In this document: piece after piece, positions 38,287 to 48,610 of the stretch
Layout: every line of letters begins with the position of its first letter
How positions within the stretch are numbered: the stretch's first letter is position 1
Made by a program: the position numbers and the translations under genes
The notes under the pieces: generated by a model
Database searches by the model: none
What the model saw: the letters and a program-made list of their open reading frames with translations, nothing else
Told to the model about the DNA's origin: nothing
Assembly (NCBI RefSeq): GCF_000302535.1
Contig: NC_018708.1
Location: 372,001 to 436,000, forward strand
Direction: 5' to 3'
DNA length: 64,000 nt
From: Acidovorax sp. KKS102
Lineage (GTDB): Bacteria > Pseudomonadota > Gammaproteobacteria > Burkholderiales > Burkholderiaceae_C

Positions 38287-39563
38287 CGATGAGCGGCAGC
38301 GGCAGCGGCAGCGGCGGCGTATTGCCACGGCGGGCGGCCGTCATCGTCTTTCTGGCATTTGCCTTTGCCTACTTCTTGTCGGCGCTGGTGCGTGCCGTCA
38401 CGGCCACCCTGGCGCCCACGCTGGCCCAGGAGTTCTCGCTGCACGCGCGGGATCTGGGGCTGCTGGCGGGAGGCTACTTCCTGGGCTTTTCGGCCACGCA
38501 GTTGCCGCTGGGCACCTGGCTGGATCGGCACGGGCCCAAGAAGGTCGCACTGGGTTTTCTGGGCGTGGCCGTGGTGGGCAGCCTGGTGTTTTCGGCGGCC
38601 ACAGGGTTTTCGGGGCTGCTGGCCGGGCGCGTGTTGTGCGGCGCGGGCGTCAGTGCCTGCCTGATGGCGCCGCTCACCGGCTACCGCCGGTGGCTGGAGC
38701 CGGTGGCGCAGATGCGGGCGAATTCGTGGATGTTGATGACGGGCTCGCTCGGCATGGTGGCCTCCACGCTGCCGGTGCAATGGGCCTTGCCGCTGGTGGG
38801 CTGGCGCCCGCTCTTCTGGGGGCTGGCAGTATTGATCGCGGTGTCGATGGTCGTGATTGCCCTGTGGGTGCCAGGGTGGGGCCCGGCGGGGCGGGCGCAG
38901 GCCGAGTCCGGCGCTGCAGAGGCCGTGCCCCAGGGCTATGGCGTGGTATGGCGGCACCCCTATTTCCAGCGCCTCGCGCCGCTGGGGTTCTTCTGCTACG
39001 GCGGCATGGTGGCCATGCAGACGCTCTGGGCCGGGCCGTGGATGCAGCGTGTGGCGGGCTACACCGCGCTGGAGTCGGCCACAGGCCTGTTCTGGATCAA
39101 CGTTTCGATGCTGTGCACCTTCTGGACCTGGGGCATGGTCAACCCCTGGCTGCTGCGCAAGGGGTTTGGGGCCGACCGACTGATGGCCATGGGGCTGCCG
39201 CTGTGTTCGGTCGTGCTGCTGGGCATCATCCTGGCCGGGCCCCAGGCCGGGGGAGGCGCCTGGGCGCTGTTCTGCGTGTCATGCACTTTCGTGTCTTTGT
39301 CGCAGCCCGCCGTGGCCATGGCGTTTCCGCAGGCGCTCGCTGGGCGGGCGCTGTCGGCCTACAACCTCGTGATTTTTGTGGGCGTGTTTGTGGTGCAGTG
39401 GGGCATCGGGCTGGCGGTGGACGCGTTTGCGGCCGCGGGGCTGGCCACCGTGCCCGCGTTTCAGGCGGCCATGGCGGTGTACCTGGCATGCAACGCTGGC
39501 GCCTACGCGTGGTTCCTGCTTCGGGGGCGGCGCCATAATGTGCTGACAACCCCCACACCATGA
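38283..39563 (+). CDS. MFS transporter
   Basis: The 426-residue protein has 12 predicted membrane helices with the MFS loop motif G-T-W-L-D-R-H-G-P-K-K-V (about residues 78-89). It begins with a Ser/Gly repeat (GGCAGC hexamers at 38293-38318) of no clear function. It resembles nitrate/oxalate-like or general metabolite MFS members; the substrate is unknown. Its ATG overlaps the lipoprotein stop. Confidence 0.87.
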   Translation: MTMSGSGSGSGGVLPRRAAVIVFLAFAFAYFLSALVRAVTATLAPTLAQEFSLHARDLGLLAGGYFLGFSATQLPLGTWLDRHGPKKVALGFLGVAVVGSLVFSAATGFSGLLAGRVLCGAGVSACLMAPLTGYRRWLEPVAQMRANSWMLMTGSLGMVASTLPVQWALPLVGWRPLFWGLAVLIAVSMVVIALWVPGWGPAGRAQAESGAAEAVPQGYGVVWRHPYFQRLAPLGFFCYGGMVAMQTLWAGPWMQRVAGYTALESATGLFWINVSMLCTFWTWGMVNPWLLRKGFGADRLMAMGLPLCSVVLLGIILAGPQAGGGAWALFCVSCTFVSLSQPAVAMAFPQALAGRALSAYNLVIFVGVFVVQWGIGLAVDAFAAAGLATVPAFQAAMAVYLACNAGAYAWFLLRGRRHNVLTTPTP

Positions 39564-39648
39564 ACACTTGCGCAACCACCGATGCAACCACCGGCCGCCT
39601 CTGCATGACTGGCCCGTCGTTGATCTCCGCGTGGCGTGAGTCGTGACC

Positions 39649-40101
39649 ATGAGCCCCACCAGCATCCTCATCATTGCCCACGCCCCGCTGGCCCATGCGC
39701 TGCGCGAATGTGCGCTGCACGTGTTTGCCGACTGCGGCAGCAGCGTGGCTGCGCTCGATGTGCAGCCCAACCAACCCCCCGAAGAATCGCTGGCCCAGGC
39801 GCGCATCATGCTGGACCAGCTGGGCACCGACACCACCCTGGTGCTGACCGATGTGTTCGGCGCCACACCCTGCAACGTGGCGCAGCGCCTGGTCGATGGC
39901 GTGCGCTCGCGCCTGGTGACGGGCGTCAATTTGCCCATGCTGCTGCGCGCCGTGAGCTACCGGGCCGAGCCGCTCGATTCCGTGGTGAGCCGCGCCGTGG
40001 TGGGTGGTACCCAAGGGGTGATGCAGGTGGCCATTTCCGCGCCGCAGAACCAGAACCGCCGTAACCGACATGATCAAGACCCGTACGACCATCAGCAATA
40101 A
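39649..40101 (+). CDS. PTS IIA component, mannose/fructose superfamily
   Basis: The 150-residue cytoplasmic protein matches EIIA-Man: phospho-His11 in I-I-A-H-A-P-L-A-H, and T-D-V-F-G-A-T-P-C-N near residue 64. It accepts phosphate from HPr. No IIB or IIC gene is near, so it is probably regulatory, as in other betaproteobacteria with a truncated PTS. ATG 39649 is preferred over GTG 39643. The 3' end overlaps HPr by 32 bp in another frame. Confidence 0.9.
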   Translation: MSPTSILIIAHAPLAHALRECALHVFADCGSSVAALDVQPNQPPEESLAQARIMLDQLGTDTTLVLTDVFGATPCNVAQRLVDGVRSRLVTGVNLPMLLRAVSYRAEPLDSVVSRAVVGGTQGVMQVAISAPQNQNRRNRHDQDPYDHQQ

Positions 40102-40339
40102 ACTGGGCCTGCACGCCCGTGCGTCGGCCAAGCTCACCAAGCTGGCCGGCAGCTTCCCGTGTGACGTTTTCATGAGCAAGGGAGAGCGCCGCATCAACGC
40201 CAAGAGCATCATGGGCGTGATGATGCTGGCCGCCGGGCTCGGCTCCGAAGTGGAGCTGGAAACCAGCGGAGATCGCGAACAGGAGGCCATGGACGCCCTG
40301 CTGGCGCTCATTGCCGACAAGTTTGGCGAGGGTGAATAA
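40070..40339 (+). CDS. ptsH: Phosphocarrier protein HPr
   Basis: The 89-residue protein has phospho-His15 in L-G-L-H-A-R-A-S and Ser46 in N-A-K-S-I-M-G-V-M-M-L, so it could be regulated by an HPr kinase as well. It overlaps the IIA gene by 32 bp and is followed by EI after 53 bp, a full phosphate relay IIA-HPr-EI in one operon. Confidence 0.95.
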   Translation: MIKTRTTISNKLGLHARASAKLTKLAGSFPCDVFMSKGERRINAKSIMGVMMLAAGLGSEVELETSGDREQEAMDALLALIADKFGEGE

Positions 40340-40392
40340 GCCTGCCCACCTCGCCCCTGTCCTGACCCCGCCGAACCTTTGATCGCACCACC

Positions 40393-42162
40393 ATGACCTT
40401 CTCCGTCCACGGCCTCGCAGTTGCACGCGGCATTGCCATTGGCCGGGCCGTGCTGGTGGCGTCCAGCCGGGTGGATGTGGCGCACTACTTTGTCGAGCCC
40501 TCCCAGGTCGAGGGTGAGATTGAGCGCGTGCGCCAGGGTCGCAATGCGGTGGTCGAGGAGCTGCAGCGCCTGCAGACCGACATGCCCGCTGATGCGCCGC
40601 ACGAGCTGACCGCGCTGCTGGACGTGCACCTGATGCTGCTGCAGGACGAGGCCCTCACGGGTGGCGTCAAGCACTGGATCACCGAGCGCCTGTACAACGC
40701 CGAGTGGGCGCTCACCACCCAGCTCGAAGTGATTGCGCGCCAGTTCGACGAGATGGAGGACGAGTACCTGCGAGAGCGCAAGGCCGACCTGGAGCAGGTG
40801 GTCGAGCGCATCCTGCGCCACATGAAGGGCGTGGCCAGCCCCGTGGCGCCACCGGCCAGCAGCCCACGCCGCCACAAGCAACTGGGCCTGCAGCAAGACC
40901 TGCTGCTGGACGACACGGTGGACGTTCCCCTGGTACTGGTGGCGCACGACCTCTCACCCGCCGACATGCTGCAGTTCAAGCAAAGCGTGTTCGCGGGCTT
41001 TGTCACTGACGTGGGCGGCAAGACCAGCCACACGGCCATCGTCGCGCGCAGCATGGACATCCCTGCCGTGGTGGGTGCGCGCGCCGCCAGCCAGCTGGTG
41101 CGGCAGGACGACTGGGTCATCATCGACGGCGATGCGGGCGTGGTCATTGTCGATCCCTCGCCCATCATCCTGGCCGAATACGGTTTTCGCCAGCGCCAGG
41201 TCGAGCTGGAGCGTGAGCGCCTGGCGCGCCTGCGCCACACCCCCGCCATCACCATCGACGGTCACAAGATCGAGCTGCTGGCCAACATCGAACAGCCCGG
41301 CGACGCCGCCGCTGCCGTGCGCGCTGGCGCCGTGGGTGTGGGCCTGTTCCGCAGCGAATTTCTGTTCATGGGCAAAAGCGGCAACCTGCCCGGCGAGGAC
41401 GAGCAGTACCGTGCATACTGCGAGGCCATCGACGGCATGCAGGGGCTGCCCGTCACCATCCGCACCATCGACGTGGGCGCGGACAAGCCTCTGGATAACA
41501 AGGCCCACAAGGACAGCTACCTGAACCCGGCCCTGGGCCTGCGCGCCATCCGCTGGAGCCTGGCCGACCCGGCCATGTTCCGCACCCAGCTGCGCGCCGT
41601 GCTGCGCGCCGCGGCGCATGGCAAGGTCAACCTGCTGTTCCCCATGCTCGCGCACACGCACGAGATCCAGCAGACGCTCGCTCAGGTCGATCTGGCCCGG
41701 GGTGAGCTGGATGCGCGTGGCGAGCCCTACGGCCCGGTGCAATTGGGCGCCATGATCGAGGTACCCGCTGCCGCGCTCATGGTGCGCACCTTCCTCAAAT
41801 ACTTCGACTTCCTCTCCATCGGTACCAACGACCTGATCCAGTACACCCTGGCTATCGATCGTGCCGACGAGGCCGTGGCGCACCTGTACGACCCGCTGCA
41901 CCCTGCCGTGCTCCGCCTGGTTGGCGATGTGATCGCCGAGGGCGAGCGCCAGGGCAAAAGCGTGTGTGTGTGCGGCGAGACGGCGGGCGACGTGACCATG
42001 ACGCGCCTGCTGCTGGGACTGGGCCTGCGCAGCTTCTCCATGCACCCGGCGCAGATCCTGGCCGTCAAGCAGGAGGTGCTGCGCGCCGACACGCGCAAGC
42101 TCGCCCCCTGGGCCCAGCAGGTACTGGACGGCGACGAGCCCGCCGTGCTGCTCAAAGGCTGA
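40393..42162 (+). CDS. ptsI: Phosphoenolpyruvate-protein phosphotransferase (Enzyme I)
   Basis: The 589-residue enzyme autophosphorylates from PEP. The phospho-His is His213 in G-G-K-T-S-H-T-A-I-V-A-R; PEP-binding segments follow (L-F-R-S-E-F-L-F-M, D-V-G-A-D-K, and near the C-terminus C-V-C-G-E-T-A-G-D). A Pro/Ser linker (about residues 152-170) lengthens the HPr-binding domain. Length is near that of sugar-PTS EI rather than the GAF-containing EI-Ntr. Confidence 0.95.
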   Translation: MTFSVHGLAVARGIAIGRAVLVASSRVDVAHYFVEPSQVEGEIERVRQGRNAVVEELQRLQTDMPADAPHELTALLDVHLMLLQDEALTGGVKHWITERLYNAEWALTTQLEVIARQFDEMEDEYLRERKADLEQVVERILRHMKGVASPVAPPASSPRRHKQLGLQQDLLLDDTVDVPLVLVAHDLSPADMLQFKQSVFAGFVTDVGGKTSHTAIVARSMDIPAVVGARAASQLVRQDDWVIIDGDAGVVIVDPSPIILAEYGFRQRQVELERERLARLRHTPAITIDGHKIELLANIEQPGDAAAAVRAGAVGVGLFRSEFLFMGKSGNLPGEDEQYRAYCEAIDGMQGLPVTIRTIDVGADKPLDNKAHKDSYLNPALGLRAIRWSLADPAMFRTQLRAVLRAAAHGKVNLLFPMLAHTHEIQQTLAQVDLARGELDARGEPYGPVQLGAMIEVPAAALMVRTFLKYFDFLSIGTNDLIQYTLAIDRADEAVAHLYDPLHPAVLRLVGDVIAEGERQGKSVCVCGETAGDVTMTRLLLGLGLRSFSMHPAQILAVKQEVLRADTRKLAPWAQQVLDGDEPAVLLKG

Positions 42163-42190
42163 CGCCCTGGGACGCAGTAGCTACTTCAAA

Positions 42191-42238
42191 ATTGATAGCT
42201 GCTGGGGCATATTCCACTAGCGCTATCGGCCTATTTTT
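42191..42238 (+). repeat. Dispersed ATAGCT...CTAGCGCTA repeat
   Basis: TTGATAGCTG, then GGGGCATATTCCACTAGCGC, TATCGGCCTATTTTTCT. About 85% identical to 9012-9058 by eye. It lies between convergent ptsI and EamA genes. Confidence 0.8.
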
Positions 42239-42277
42239 CTATATTTTTACTGCCGCAGGTGCGTTGATCCTTTACCG

Positions 42278-43111
42278 TCAATGCGCCCGCATTCCCATCA
42301 CCGCTGCGCTGATGATCATGGCGGTGGCCAGGGCAATGCTCCAGGTGAAGGTGCGGCCACTCACCAAAATCAGCAGCGCGGTGGAGGCGAGTGGCGTGAT
42401 GTAGCTCAGGATGCCGATTTGCCGTGCGTCCCCCAGCTTCAGTGCCTTGTCCCACATAAAGAACGACGCTCCCAAGGGCCCCAGACCCAACACCGCCAGC
42501 AGCCCCCAGTCGCGCGGCTGTAGCGCCACGGCGGGCTCTAGCACCCCATGGCACAGCAGCGACAGCGCACCAGACACCAGCCCGAACAGGCCAATCGCCG
42601 TGGTGGGGAATGCCGCCACGCGCTTGGTCATGAGCGAATAGGTGGCCCAGATGAAGGCGGCAGCCAGCGCGGGCAGGTAGCCCCAGGCCAGCGTGCCGCT
42701 CAACTCGCGTCCGCCTGCAATGGCGATGGCCGCGCCGCCAAAACCCAGCAGCGCCGCCAGCACATGCGGCAAGCGCAGCGCCACACCGGGCAGCACCACC
42801 GGCGAGAGCACCACGATGAACAGCGGCCACAGGTAGTTGACGAGGTTCGCCTCCACCGGCGGCGCGTGGCGCAGCGCGATGAACAGCAGAAAGTGGTAGG
42901 CGAACAGGCCGTACACCCCCAGCGCCAGCGTGCGCAGCGGAATGCGCCACTGCGACGGATCACGCAGCACAAAGGGCCATGCGGGCACGCTGCCGATGAT
43001 GAGCGCAATGCCCGTGAGCAGGAAGGGCGGAATGTGGGTGAGGGACACCCCCAGCGAGGCGAGAGAAGCCCACAGCGCAATAGCGCCCAGGGCATAGAGG
43101 TTGGCTTGCAT
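42278..43111 (-). CDS. EamA/DMT family transporter
   Basis: The 277-residue protein has ten predicted membrane helices in two EamA repeats (start A-L-G-A-I-A-L-W-A-S; second repeat L-A-A-A-F-I-W-A-T-Y-S). Substrates of such exporters include amino acids and drugs; none can be assigned. ATG 43111 starts the first helix. The AraC regulator lies upstream on the same strand after 215 bp and may control it. Confidence 0.87.
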   Translation of the reverse strand: MQANLYALGAIALWASLASLGVSLTHIPPFLLTGIALIIGSVPAWPFVLRDPSQWRIPLRTLALGVYGLFAYHFLLFIALRHAPPVEANLVNYLWPLFIVVLSPVVLPGVALRLPHVLAALLGFGGAAIAIAGGRELSGTLAWGYLPALAAAFIWATYSLMTKRVAAFPTTAIGLFGLVSGALSLLCHGVLEPAVALQPRDWGLLAVLGLGPLGASFFMWDKALKLGDARQIGILSYITPLASTALLILVSGRTFTWSIALATAMIISAAVMGMRAH

Positions 43112-43326
43112 GGCGCCGAGCTTACGCTCACCTGCTGTGGTGGATCGTCGCGCAACACCGGTGTGTCGTCGCGCGCCGAGGTTTTGATTCCATTTCTCAA
43201 TCATCCGTGTCGTTGTTGCTTCGCCTAGCCGTGCTACAGCACTGCCTGCGGCTTCGCGCCTAGACACAAATGATTTGGAAATGGAATGAGAGGGTGCTGC
43301 CCGCAGTCGCCTGCCGTGATGTGTCG

Positions 43327-44040
43327 TTATGCGTTGTGCTCGGCCCGGCGCAAGGCCGCAGTGAGGGCGGAAGGCGAGCGGTACCCTGTGCGCTGGGCCA
43401 CCTCAGCCACCGCCATGCCGGTGCTGCGCAGCACCCGCGCCTGCGCCAGGCGCAAGCCGCGCAGCCAGGCCATGGCGCCCATGCCCTGGTCGTCCCGGCA
43501 GCGCGCGGCAAACTGGCTGGGGCTCAGGTGCACCTGCGCAGCCAGGTCGGCCACGGTCAGTTCCCGGTGCCACTGCTGGGCGGCCCACTGCTGCAGAGCG
43601 GCCCAGTCGATGGCGCGCCCGCGCGTGGGGCCGGGCGCGGATGCGTCGGCGCGGGCGCTGGTGAGCCAGGCTTCCAGCAGCAGGGCGGGGCCATGGGCTT
43701 GCGCCAGCGGGCGGCCTTGTCGCAAAGCACTGGCCAGGTAGTGGGCCAGGGGCAAAGCGTCTGCCGGCGGCGTGGTCGCACGGCGTGGGCTGGCGCACCG
43801 CGCCCAGTCGGGGTGGGCGCTGTCGAGTACCAGGCAGATGCTGCCGCGGGTGGATTCAAAGTCGTGCCGGTCGCCCGGGGCGATCACGCAGCCGCCACCG
43901 GGCTCCACGCGCACGCCACGGCCCGCCACCTCCAGGTCCAGCGCTCCGGAGAGTCCCAGCAGAATCTGGAAATGGTCGTGGCTGTGGCTGCCCGGCGAGG
44001 CGCCGTAGTGTCGCAACGAGAGCAGACCATTCGGGCCCAT
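43327..44040 (-). CDS. AraC family transcriptional regulator
   Basis: The 237-residue protein has an N-terminal cupin sensor (H-S-H-D-H-F-Q-I-L near residue 19) and a C-terminal double helix-turn-helix (L-A-A-Q-V-H-L-S-P-S-Q-F, then V-A-E-V-A-Q-R-T-G-Y-R-S-P-S). It probably regulates the neighbouring EamA transporter. The gene ends downstream of lipA on the same strand, with 39 bp between them. Confidence 0.87.
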   Translation of the reverse strand: MGPNGLLSLRHYGASPGSHSHDHFQILLGLSGALDLEVAGRGVRVEPGGGCVIAPGDRHDFESTRGSICLVLDSAHPDWARCASPRRATTPPADALPLAHYLASALRQGRPLAQAHGPALLLEAWLTSARADASAPGPTRGRAIDWAALQQWAAQQWHRELTVADLAAQVHLSPSQFAARCRDDQGMGAMAWLRGLRLAQARVLRSTGMAVAEVAQRTGYRSPSALTAALRRAEHNA

Positions 44041-44079
44041 GGGCGAGACCTGCGGACCGGACAGTCCCTGCGGGCTTAC

Positions 44080-45060
44080 TTACACGCCAGCTGCGTGCGC
44101 CTGCTGGTCCGCGTGGTAGCTGGAGCGCACCATGGCGCCCACGGCTGCGTGGCTGAAGCCCATCTTGTAGGCCTCTTCCTCGAACATCTTGAAGGTGTCG
44201 GGGTGCACGTAGCGGCGCACGGGCAGGTGGCTGTTGCTGGGCGCCAGATACTGACCAATGGTCAGCATGTCGATGTTGTGCTCGCGCATGTCGCGCATCA
44301 CCTGCAGGATCTCTTCGTCCGTCTCGCCCAGGCCCACCATGATGCCGCTCTTGGTGGGCACGTTGGGGTGCAGCGCCTTGAACTTTTTCAGAAGGTTCAG
44401 GCTGAACTGGTAGTCCGAACCGGGACGCGCTTCCTTGTACAGGCGGGGCGCGGTTTCCAGGTTGTGGTTCATCACATCCGGGGGGGCTGCCTTGAGGATT
44501 TCGAGCGCGCGGTCATCGCGGCCACGGAAGTCGGGCACCAGGATTTCGATCTGCGTTTGGGGCGACAGCTCGCGGATGTTCTGGATGCACTCCACAAAAT
44601 GGCCGCTGCCGCCGTCGCGCAGATCGTCGCGGTCCACGCTGGTGATCACCACGTACTTGAGCTTGAGCGCGGCGATGGTCTTGGCCAGGTTCAGCGGCTC
44701 GTCCTTGTCGAGCGGGTCGGGGCGGCCATGGCCCACGTCGCAGAACGGGCAGCGGCGCGTGCACTTGTCGCCCATGATCATGAAGGTGGCTGTACCTTTG
44801 CCAAAGCACTCGCCGATGTTGGGGCACGAGGCTTCTTCGCACACCGTGTGGAGCTTGTGCTCGCGCAGGATGTCCTTGATCTCGTAGAAGCGGGTGGTGG
44901 GGCTGCCCGCCTTCACGCGGATCCACTCGGGCTTCTTGAGCACTTCGCCTTGCTCCACCTTGATCGGAATACGCGACAGCTTGGCCGCAGCCTTTTGCTT
45001 GGCCAGCGGGTTGTAGGCTTCGGTGGATTGCGCTTCGCGGACGACTTCAGGGGTGCTCAT
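44080..45060 (-). CDS. lipA: Lipoyl synthase
   Basis: The 326-residue radical-SAM enzyme inserts sulfur into octanoyl groups. Both cluster motifs are present: auxiliary C-x4-C-x5-C (Cys74, Cys79, Cys85) and SAM-binding C-x3-C-x2-C (Cys100, Cys104, Cys107). It lies 15 bp after lipB and completes lipoate synthesis for dehydrogenase E2 subunits and GcvH. Confidence 0.97.
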   Translation of the reverse strand: MSTPEVVREAQSTEAYNPLAKQKAAAKLSRIPIKVEQGEVLKKPEWIRVKAGSPTTRFYEIKDILREHKLHTVCEEASCPNIGECFGKGTATFMIMGDKCTRRCPFCDVGHGRPDPLDKDEPLNLAKTIAALKLKYVVITSVDRDDLRDGGSGHFVECIQNIRELSPQTQIEILVPDFRGRDDRALEILKAAPPDVMNHNLETAPRLYKEARPGSDYQFSLNLLKKFKALHPNVPTKSGIMVGLGETDEEILQVMRDMREHNIDMLTIGQYLAPSNSHLPVRRYVHPDTFKMFEEEAYKMGFSHAAVGAMVRSSYHADQQAHAAGV

Positions 45061-45075
45061 GGCTGTAGGCAGAGT

Positions 45076-45771
45076 TCAGGGCGCCAACCGGATGCTGAGC
45101 TGCTGGCCCAGCACCTGCGCGGCTTCTTCCCAGGTGGTGTGGACCCCGATTGTAGAAAGGTCCACCGTTTTCAATCCTGCGTAACCGCAAGGGTTGATGC
45201 GGTCGTAAGGCTCCAGGTCCATGTCCACGTTCAGCGCCACGCCGTGGTAAGTGCAGTGGCGGCTGACCTTGATGCCCAGCGCCGCAATTTTGCCCAGGCC
45301 TTCGAAGTCGGGCGTGGGCGCCTCGGCGCCCGTGCGTTTTTGGGGGCGTTGGGGCAGCATGGCGTGGCTGTGCGGGTCATCCAGACGCACGTAAATGCCG
45401 GGTGCACCGGCAACCCGGTGGCCTGTGATGCCGAAGTGCGCCAGCGTGCGGATCACGGCCTCTTCGACACGGTAGACGTATTCCTTGACGAAATAGCCCG
45501 CGCGTTGCAGATCGATCAGCGGGTAGGCCACCACCTGACCGGGGCCGTGGAAGGTCACCTGTCCGCCCCGGTTGGTGGCGATGACGGGGATCTCGCCCGG
45601 GTCTAGCACATGGTCGCTTTTGCCTGCTATGCCCTGGGTGTAAAGCGGTGGGTGCTCACAAATCCAGAGCGTATCCGGGTCGGAAGGCGTACGCGTGGCC
45701 GTGTAGTCCTGCATGGCCTGCACGGTGCTGGCGTAGTCCACGCGGCCCAGCAGGCGGATGTCAATCGTCAT
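45076..45771 (-). CDS. lipB: Octanoyltransferase
   Basis: The 231-residue enzyme moves octanoate from ACP to target lysines. Family segments are [12 protein letters not shown], then I-A-A-L-G-I-K and the catalytic Cys in N-P-C-G-Y. The order ybeD-lipB-lipA is as in E. coli. A short insertion ([10 protein letters not shown]) lies before the active site. Confidence 0.95.
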   Translation of the reverse strand: MTIDIRLLGRVDYASTVQAMQDYTATRTPSDPDTLWICEHPPLYTQGIAGKSDHVLDPGEIPVIATNRGGQVTFHGPGQVVAYPLIDLQRAGYFVKEYVYRVEEAVIRTLAHFGITGHRVAGAPGIYVRLDDPHSHAMLPQRPQKRTGAEAPTPDFEGLGKIAALGIKVSRHCTYHGVALNVDMDLEPYDRINPCGYAGLKTVDLSTIGVHTTWEEAAQVLGQQLSIRLAP

Positions 45772-45793
45772 GGCGCAATCTGCAAGCGGGCGG

Positions 45794-46111
45794 TTACAGC
45801 ACCACTTTCACCATCGGGTGCGAGGACAGCGCGCGGTACAGGTCGTCCAGCTGCTCGCGGCTGGTCGCCGTGATAGTGATGGTTACTCCGAGGTAATTGC
45901 CCGCGCGGCTGTCGCGCAGTTCAATGGTGGCGGCGTCGAAGGCAGGGTCGAACTGGCGCGCCACTTCGGTCACGGCATGCACGAAGCCGTCCACCTTGGC
46001 GCCCATGACTTTGATCGGGAACTTGGAGGGGTATTCGATCAGCGAGTCTTTGCGTGGATCGGCGGCCTGGGTATCGAGGCCGTTGGCGGGCGGCGGATTG
46101 GAGGATGTCAT
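45794..46111 (-). CDS. YbeD/DUF493 family protein
   Basis: The 105-residue protein has an ACT-like beta-alpha fold with [11 protein letters not shown] and [17 protein letters not shown]. YbeD links to lipoate metabolism only by position. ATG 46111 has GGAGGA-like sequence nearby. It leads the lipBA group. Confidence 0.9.
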   Translation of the reverse strand: MTSSNPPPANGLDTQAADPRKDSLIEYPSKFPIKVMGAKVDGFVHAVTEVARQFDPAFDAATIELRDSRAGNYLGVTITITATSREQLDDLYRALSSHPMVKVVL

Positions 46112-46319
46112 GGTGGATCGCGGTGGTAGGGATGCTGCAGTTTCAATAGCTAGGCATGCACTGTCATTGTGCGCCACGGGCTGATGAGGGTGTCTGAATT
46201 GTGTGTTTGGCGTGCGCCAGATCGGTGCATTGCACGAGGTTTTTGGAGCGCAAAAGCCGTTGGCGCATCACCACAACAGAGCAGGCGCACACGAAGCCCA
46301 CAGGCACGTTTGCGGGTTT

Positions 46320-46350
46320 TTGTCTGGTGTCATGGGTTTTTACTTATAAT
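46320..46350 (+). promoter_or_regulatory. Predicted promoter of the ATP synthase operon
   Basis: TTGTCT, 19 bp, TATAAT (46345-46350; perfect -10). The spacing is one or two bases long. Transcription near 46357 gives a leader of about 43 nt to atpI. The AT-rich stretch here contrasts with the surroundings. Confidence 0.6.
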
Positions 46351-46398
46351 TAGAGGCTTTGTAAAAGTTGCGGTCTGTAACGCGGGCGTCATTCATCA

Positions 46399-46872
46399 AT
46401 GAAAACAATCCCGCCAGAGACTGAAATTGAGGCTGAAGAATCTGACTTCAAGCCCCTGACGGCCCAAGAGGCGCAGCAGTGGCGCAGTCGCCATCCGCCC
46501 CTCTCGGTGTGGAAGGTGGTGGCAGGTCAGGCGCTGGTCGGAATGCTGGTGGCCCTGGTGGCCTGGGTTCTGACGGGCAGGGCGGTGGTGGGCTGGTCTG
46601 CAGCCTACGGCGCTCTGGCAGTGGTGGCTCCGGCCGCGCTGTTTGCCCGCGGTGTGTTGCGCCACAAGGCGTCATCCAATCCGCGGGCTGCCATGGTGGG
46701 GTTCTTTGGGTGGGAAATCGCCAAGATCATGTTGACGGTGGCGCTGCTGGCGGCGGCACCTCGGCTGGTGCCGGGCTTGAGCTGGATTGCCTTGCTGATT
46801 GGCATGGTGGCCGCAATGAAAACGTACTGGGTGGCACTGTTGGTGCGGCCTGGTGTCCGAAAAACCGATTGA
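46399..46872 (+). CDS. atpI: ATP synthase subunit I (AtpI)
   Basis: The 157-residue protein has four predicted membrane helices after an acidic N-terminus. AtpI helps assemble the c-ring and is not part of the final enzyme. It is the first gene of the atp operon, 20 bp before the atpB start. Confidence 0.82.
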   Translation: MKTIPPETEIEAEESDFKPLTAQEAQQWRSRHPPLSVWKVVAGQALVGMLVALVAWVLTGRAVVGWSAAYGALAVVAPAALFARGVLRHKASSNPRAAMVGFFGWEIAKIMLTVALLAAAPRLVPGLSWIALLIGMVAAMKTYWVALLVRPGVRKTD

Positions 46873-46891
46873 TAGAGAGAAGAGTTGTCCG

Positions 46892-47770
46892 ATGGCCGCA
46901 GAAGCGCACGCTCCGACTGCAAGTGAATACATCGTTCACCACCTGCAGCATCTTCAAAACGTCAACCAGACCAAGATCGTTGATTTCACGGTCATCAACT
47001 ACGACTCGATCATCGTCGGTTTGGTTCTGGGGGCGCTCACCCTTTTGATTCTGTGGTCAGCTGCCCGTAAGGCAACTTCGGGTGTGCCCGGTCGCTTCCA
47101 GGCTGCGGTCGAGATGCTGGTCGAGATGGTGGACAACCAGGCCAAGGCCAACATCCACAACGCCGAAAGCCGCAAGTTCATCGCTCCCCTGGGTCTGACG
47201 GTGTTCGTCTGGATCTTCCTGATGAATTTCATGGACATGCTGCCTGTGGACCTGCTGCCCGCCATCTGGGCCAAGATCTACGGCGCTGCAGGTCACGACC
47301 CCCACCACGCTTATCTGCGTGTTGTGCCCACAGCCGATCTGTCCACCACGCTGGGCCTCGCTTTCGCCATCCTGATCCTGCGCTTCTGGTACAGCGTCAA
47401 GATCAAGGGCGCCGGCGGCTGGGCGCACGAACTGGTGTCGGCTCCTTTCGGCACCAGCAAGAATCCTATCTTCGCCCTGATCCTGGGCGTGGTGAATCTG
47501 CTCATGCAGATCATTGAATATGTCGCCAACACCGTGTCCCATGGCATGCGGTTGTTCGGCAACATGTACGCTGGCGAACTGGTGTTCATGCTCATCGCCC
47601 TCATGGGTGGTGCTGCGGCCCTGTCGCTGTCGGGTGTGCTGCTGCCTGTGGGCCACGTCATCGCTGGCACCATCTGGACGCTGTTCCACATTTTGGTGAT
47701 CTCGCTGCAAGCATTCATCTTCATGATGCTCGCGCTGATCTACCTTGGTCAGGCGCACAACGCGCACTAA
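46892..47770 (+). CDS. atpB: ATP synthase subunit a
   Basis: The 292-residue membrane subunit forms the proton half-channels. The essential Arg lies in H-G-M-R-L-F-G-N-M-Y-A-G-E near residue 222. ATG 46892 gives the conserved N-terminus; the ORF reaches upstream into atpI in another frame. A 55-bp T-rich gap precedes atpE. Confidence 0.96.
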   Translation: MAAEAHAPTASEYIVHHLQHLQNVNQTKIVDFTVINYDSIIVGLVLGALTLLILWSAARKATSGVPGRFQAAVEMLVEMVDNQAKANIHNAESRKFIAPLGLTVFVWIFLMNFMDMLPVDLLPAIWAKIYGAAGHDPHHAYLRVVPTADLSTTLGLAFAILILRFWYSVKIKGAGGWAHELVSAPFGTSKNPIFALILGVVNLLMQIIEYVANTVSHGMRLFGNMYAGELVFMLIALMGGAAALSLSGVLLPVGHVIAGTIWTLFHILVISLQAFIFMMLALIYLGQAHNAH

Positions 47771-47798
47771 GTTTCTCTTTCGTTTTTTCTTTCCTTAA

Positions 47799-48095
<297 letters not shown>

Positions 48096-48129
48096 TTCCC
48101 GTTCAACGCCACTTTAGAAAGGTGTTGCC

Positions 48130-48600
48130 GTGAGTATCAATGCGACCCTGTTCATTCAGGCCATCGTCTTCCTGATCCTCGTGTGGTTCACGATGAAATT
48201 CGTGTGGCCTCCGATCGCGAAGGCGTTGGATGAACGAGCCCAGAAAATCGCCGATGGCCTCGCAGCTGCCGACCGTGCCAAATCCGAACTGACCGCTGCC
48301 AACCAGCGCGTTGAAAAGGAACTGTCACAGGCGCGCAACGAAACGGCCTCGCGTCTTGCGGACGCCGACCGTCGTGCCCAGGCCATCATCGAAGAAGCCA
48401 AGGCCCGCGCCACAGAGGAAGGCAACAAGATTGTTGCTGCAGCCCGCGCCGAAGCCGAGCAGCAGACGGTCCAAGCCCGCGAAGCCCTGCGTGAGCAGGT
48501 GGCAGCGCTGGCCGTCAAGGGTGCCGAGCAGATTCTCCGCAAGGAAGTCAATGCTGGCGTCCATGCCGACCTGCTCAACCGCCTGAAGACCGAGCTGTAA
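48130..48600 (+). CDS. atpF: ATP synthase subunit b
   Basis: The 156-residue stator protein has one N-terminal membrane helix (residues 4-24) and a long coiled-coil helix. It starts with GTG. The length fits subunit b of proteobacteria. Confidence 0.96.
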   Translation: MSINATLFIQAIVFLILVWFTMKFVWPPIAKALDERAQKIADGLAAADRAKSELTAANQRVEKELSQARNETASRLADADRRAQAIIEEAKARATEEGNKIVAAARAEAEQQTVQAREALREQVAALAVKGAEQILRKEVNAGVHADLLNRLKTEL

Positions 48601-48610
48601 GGGGACACAC

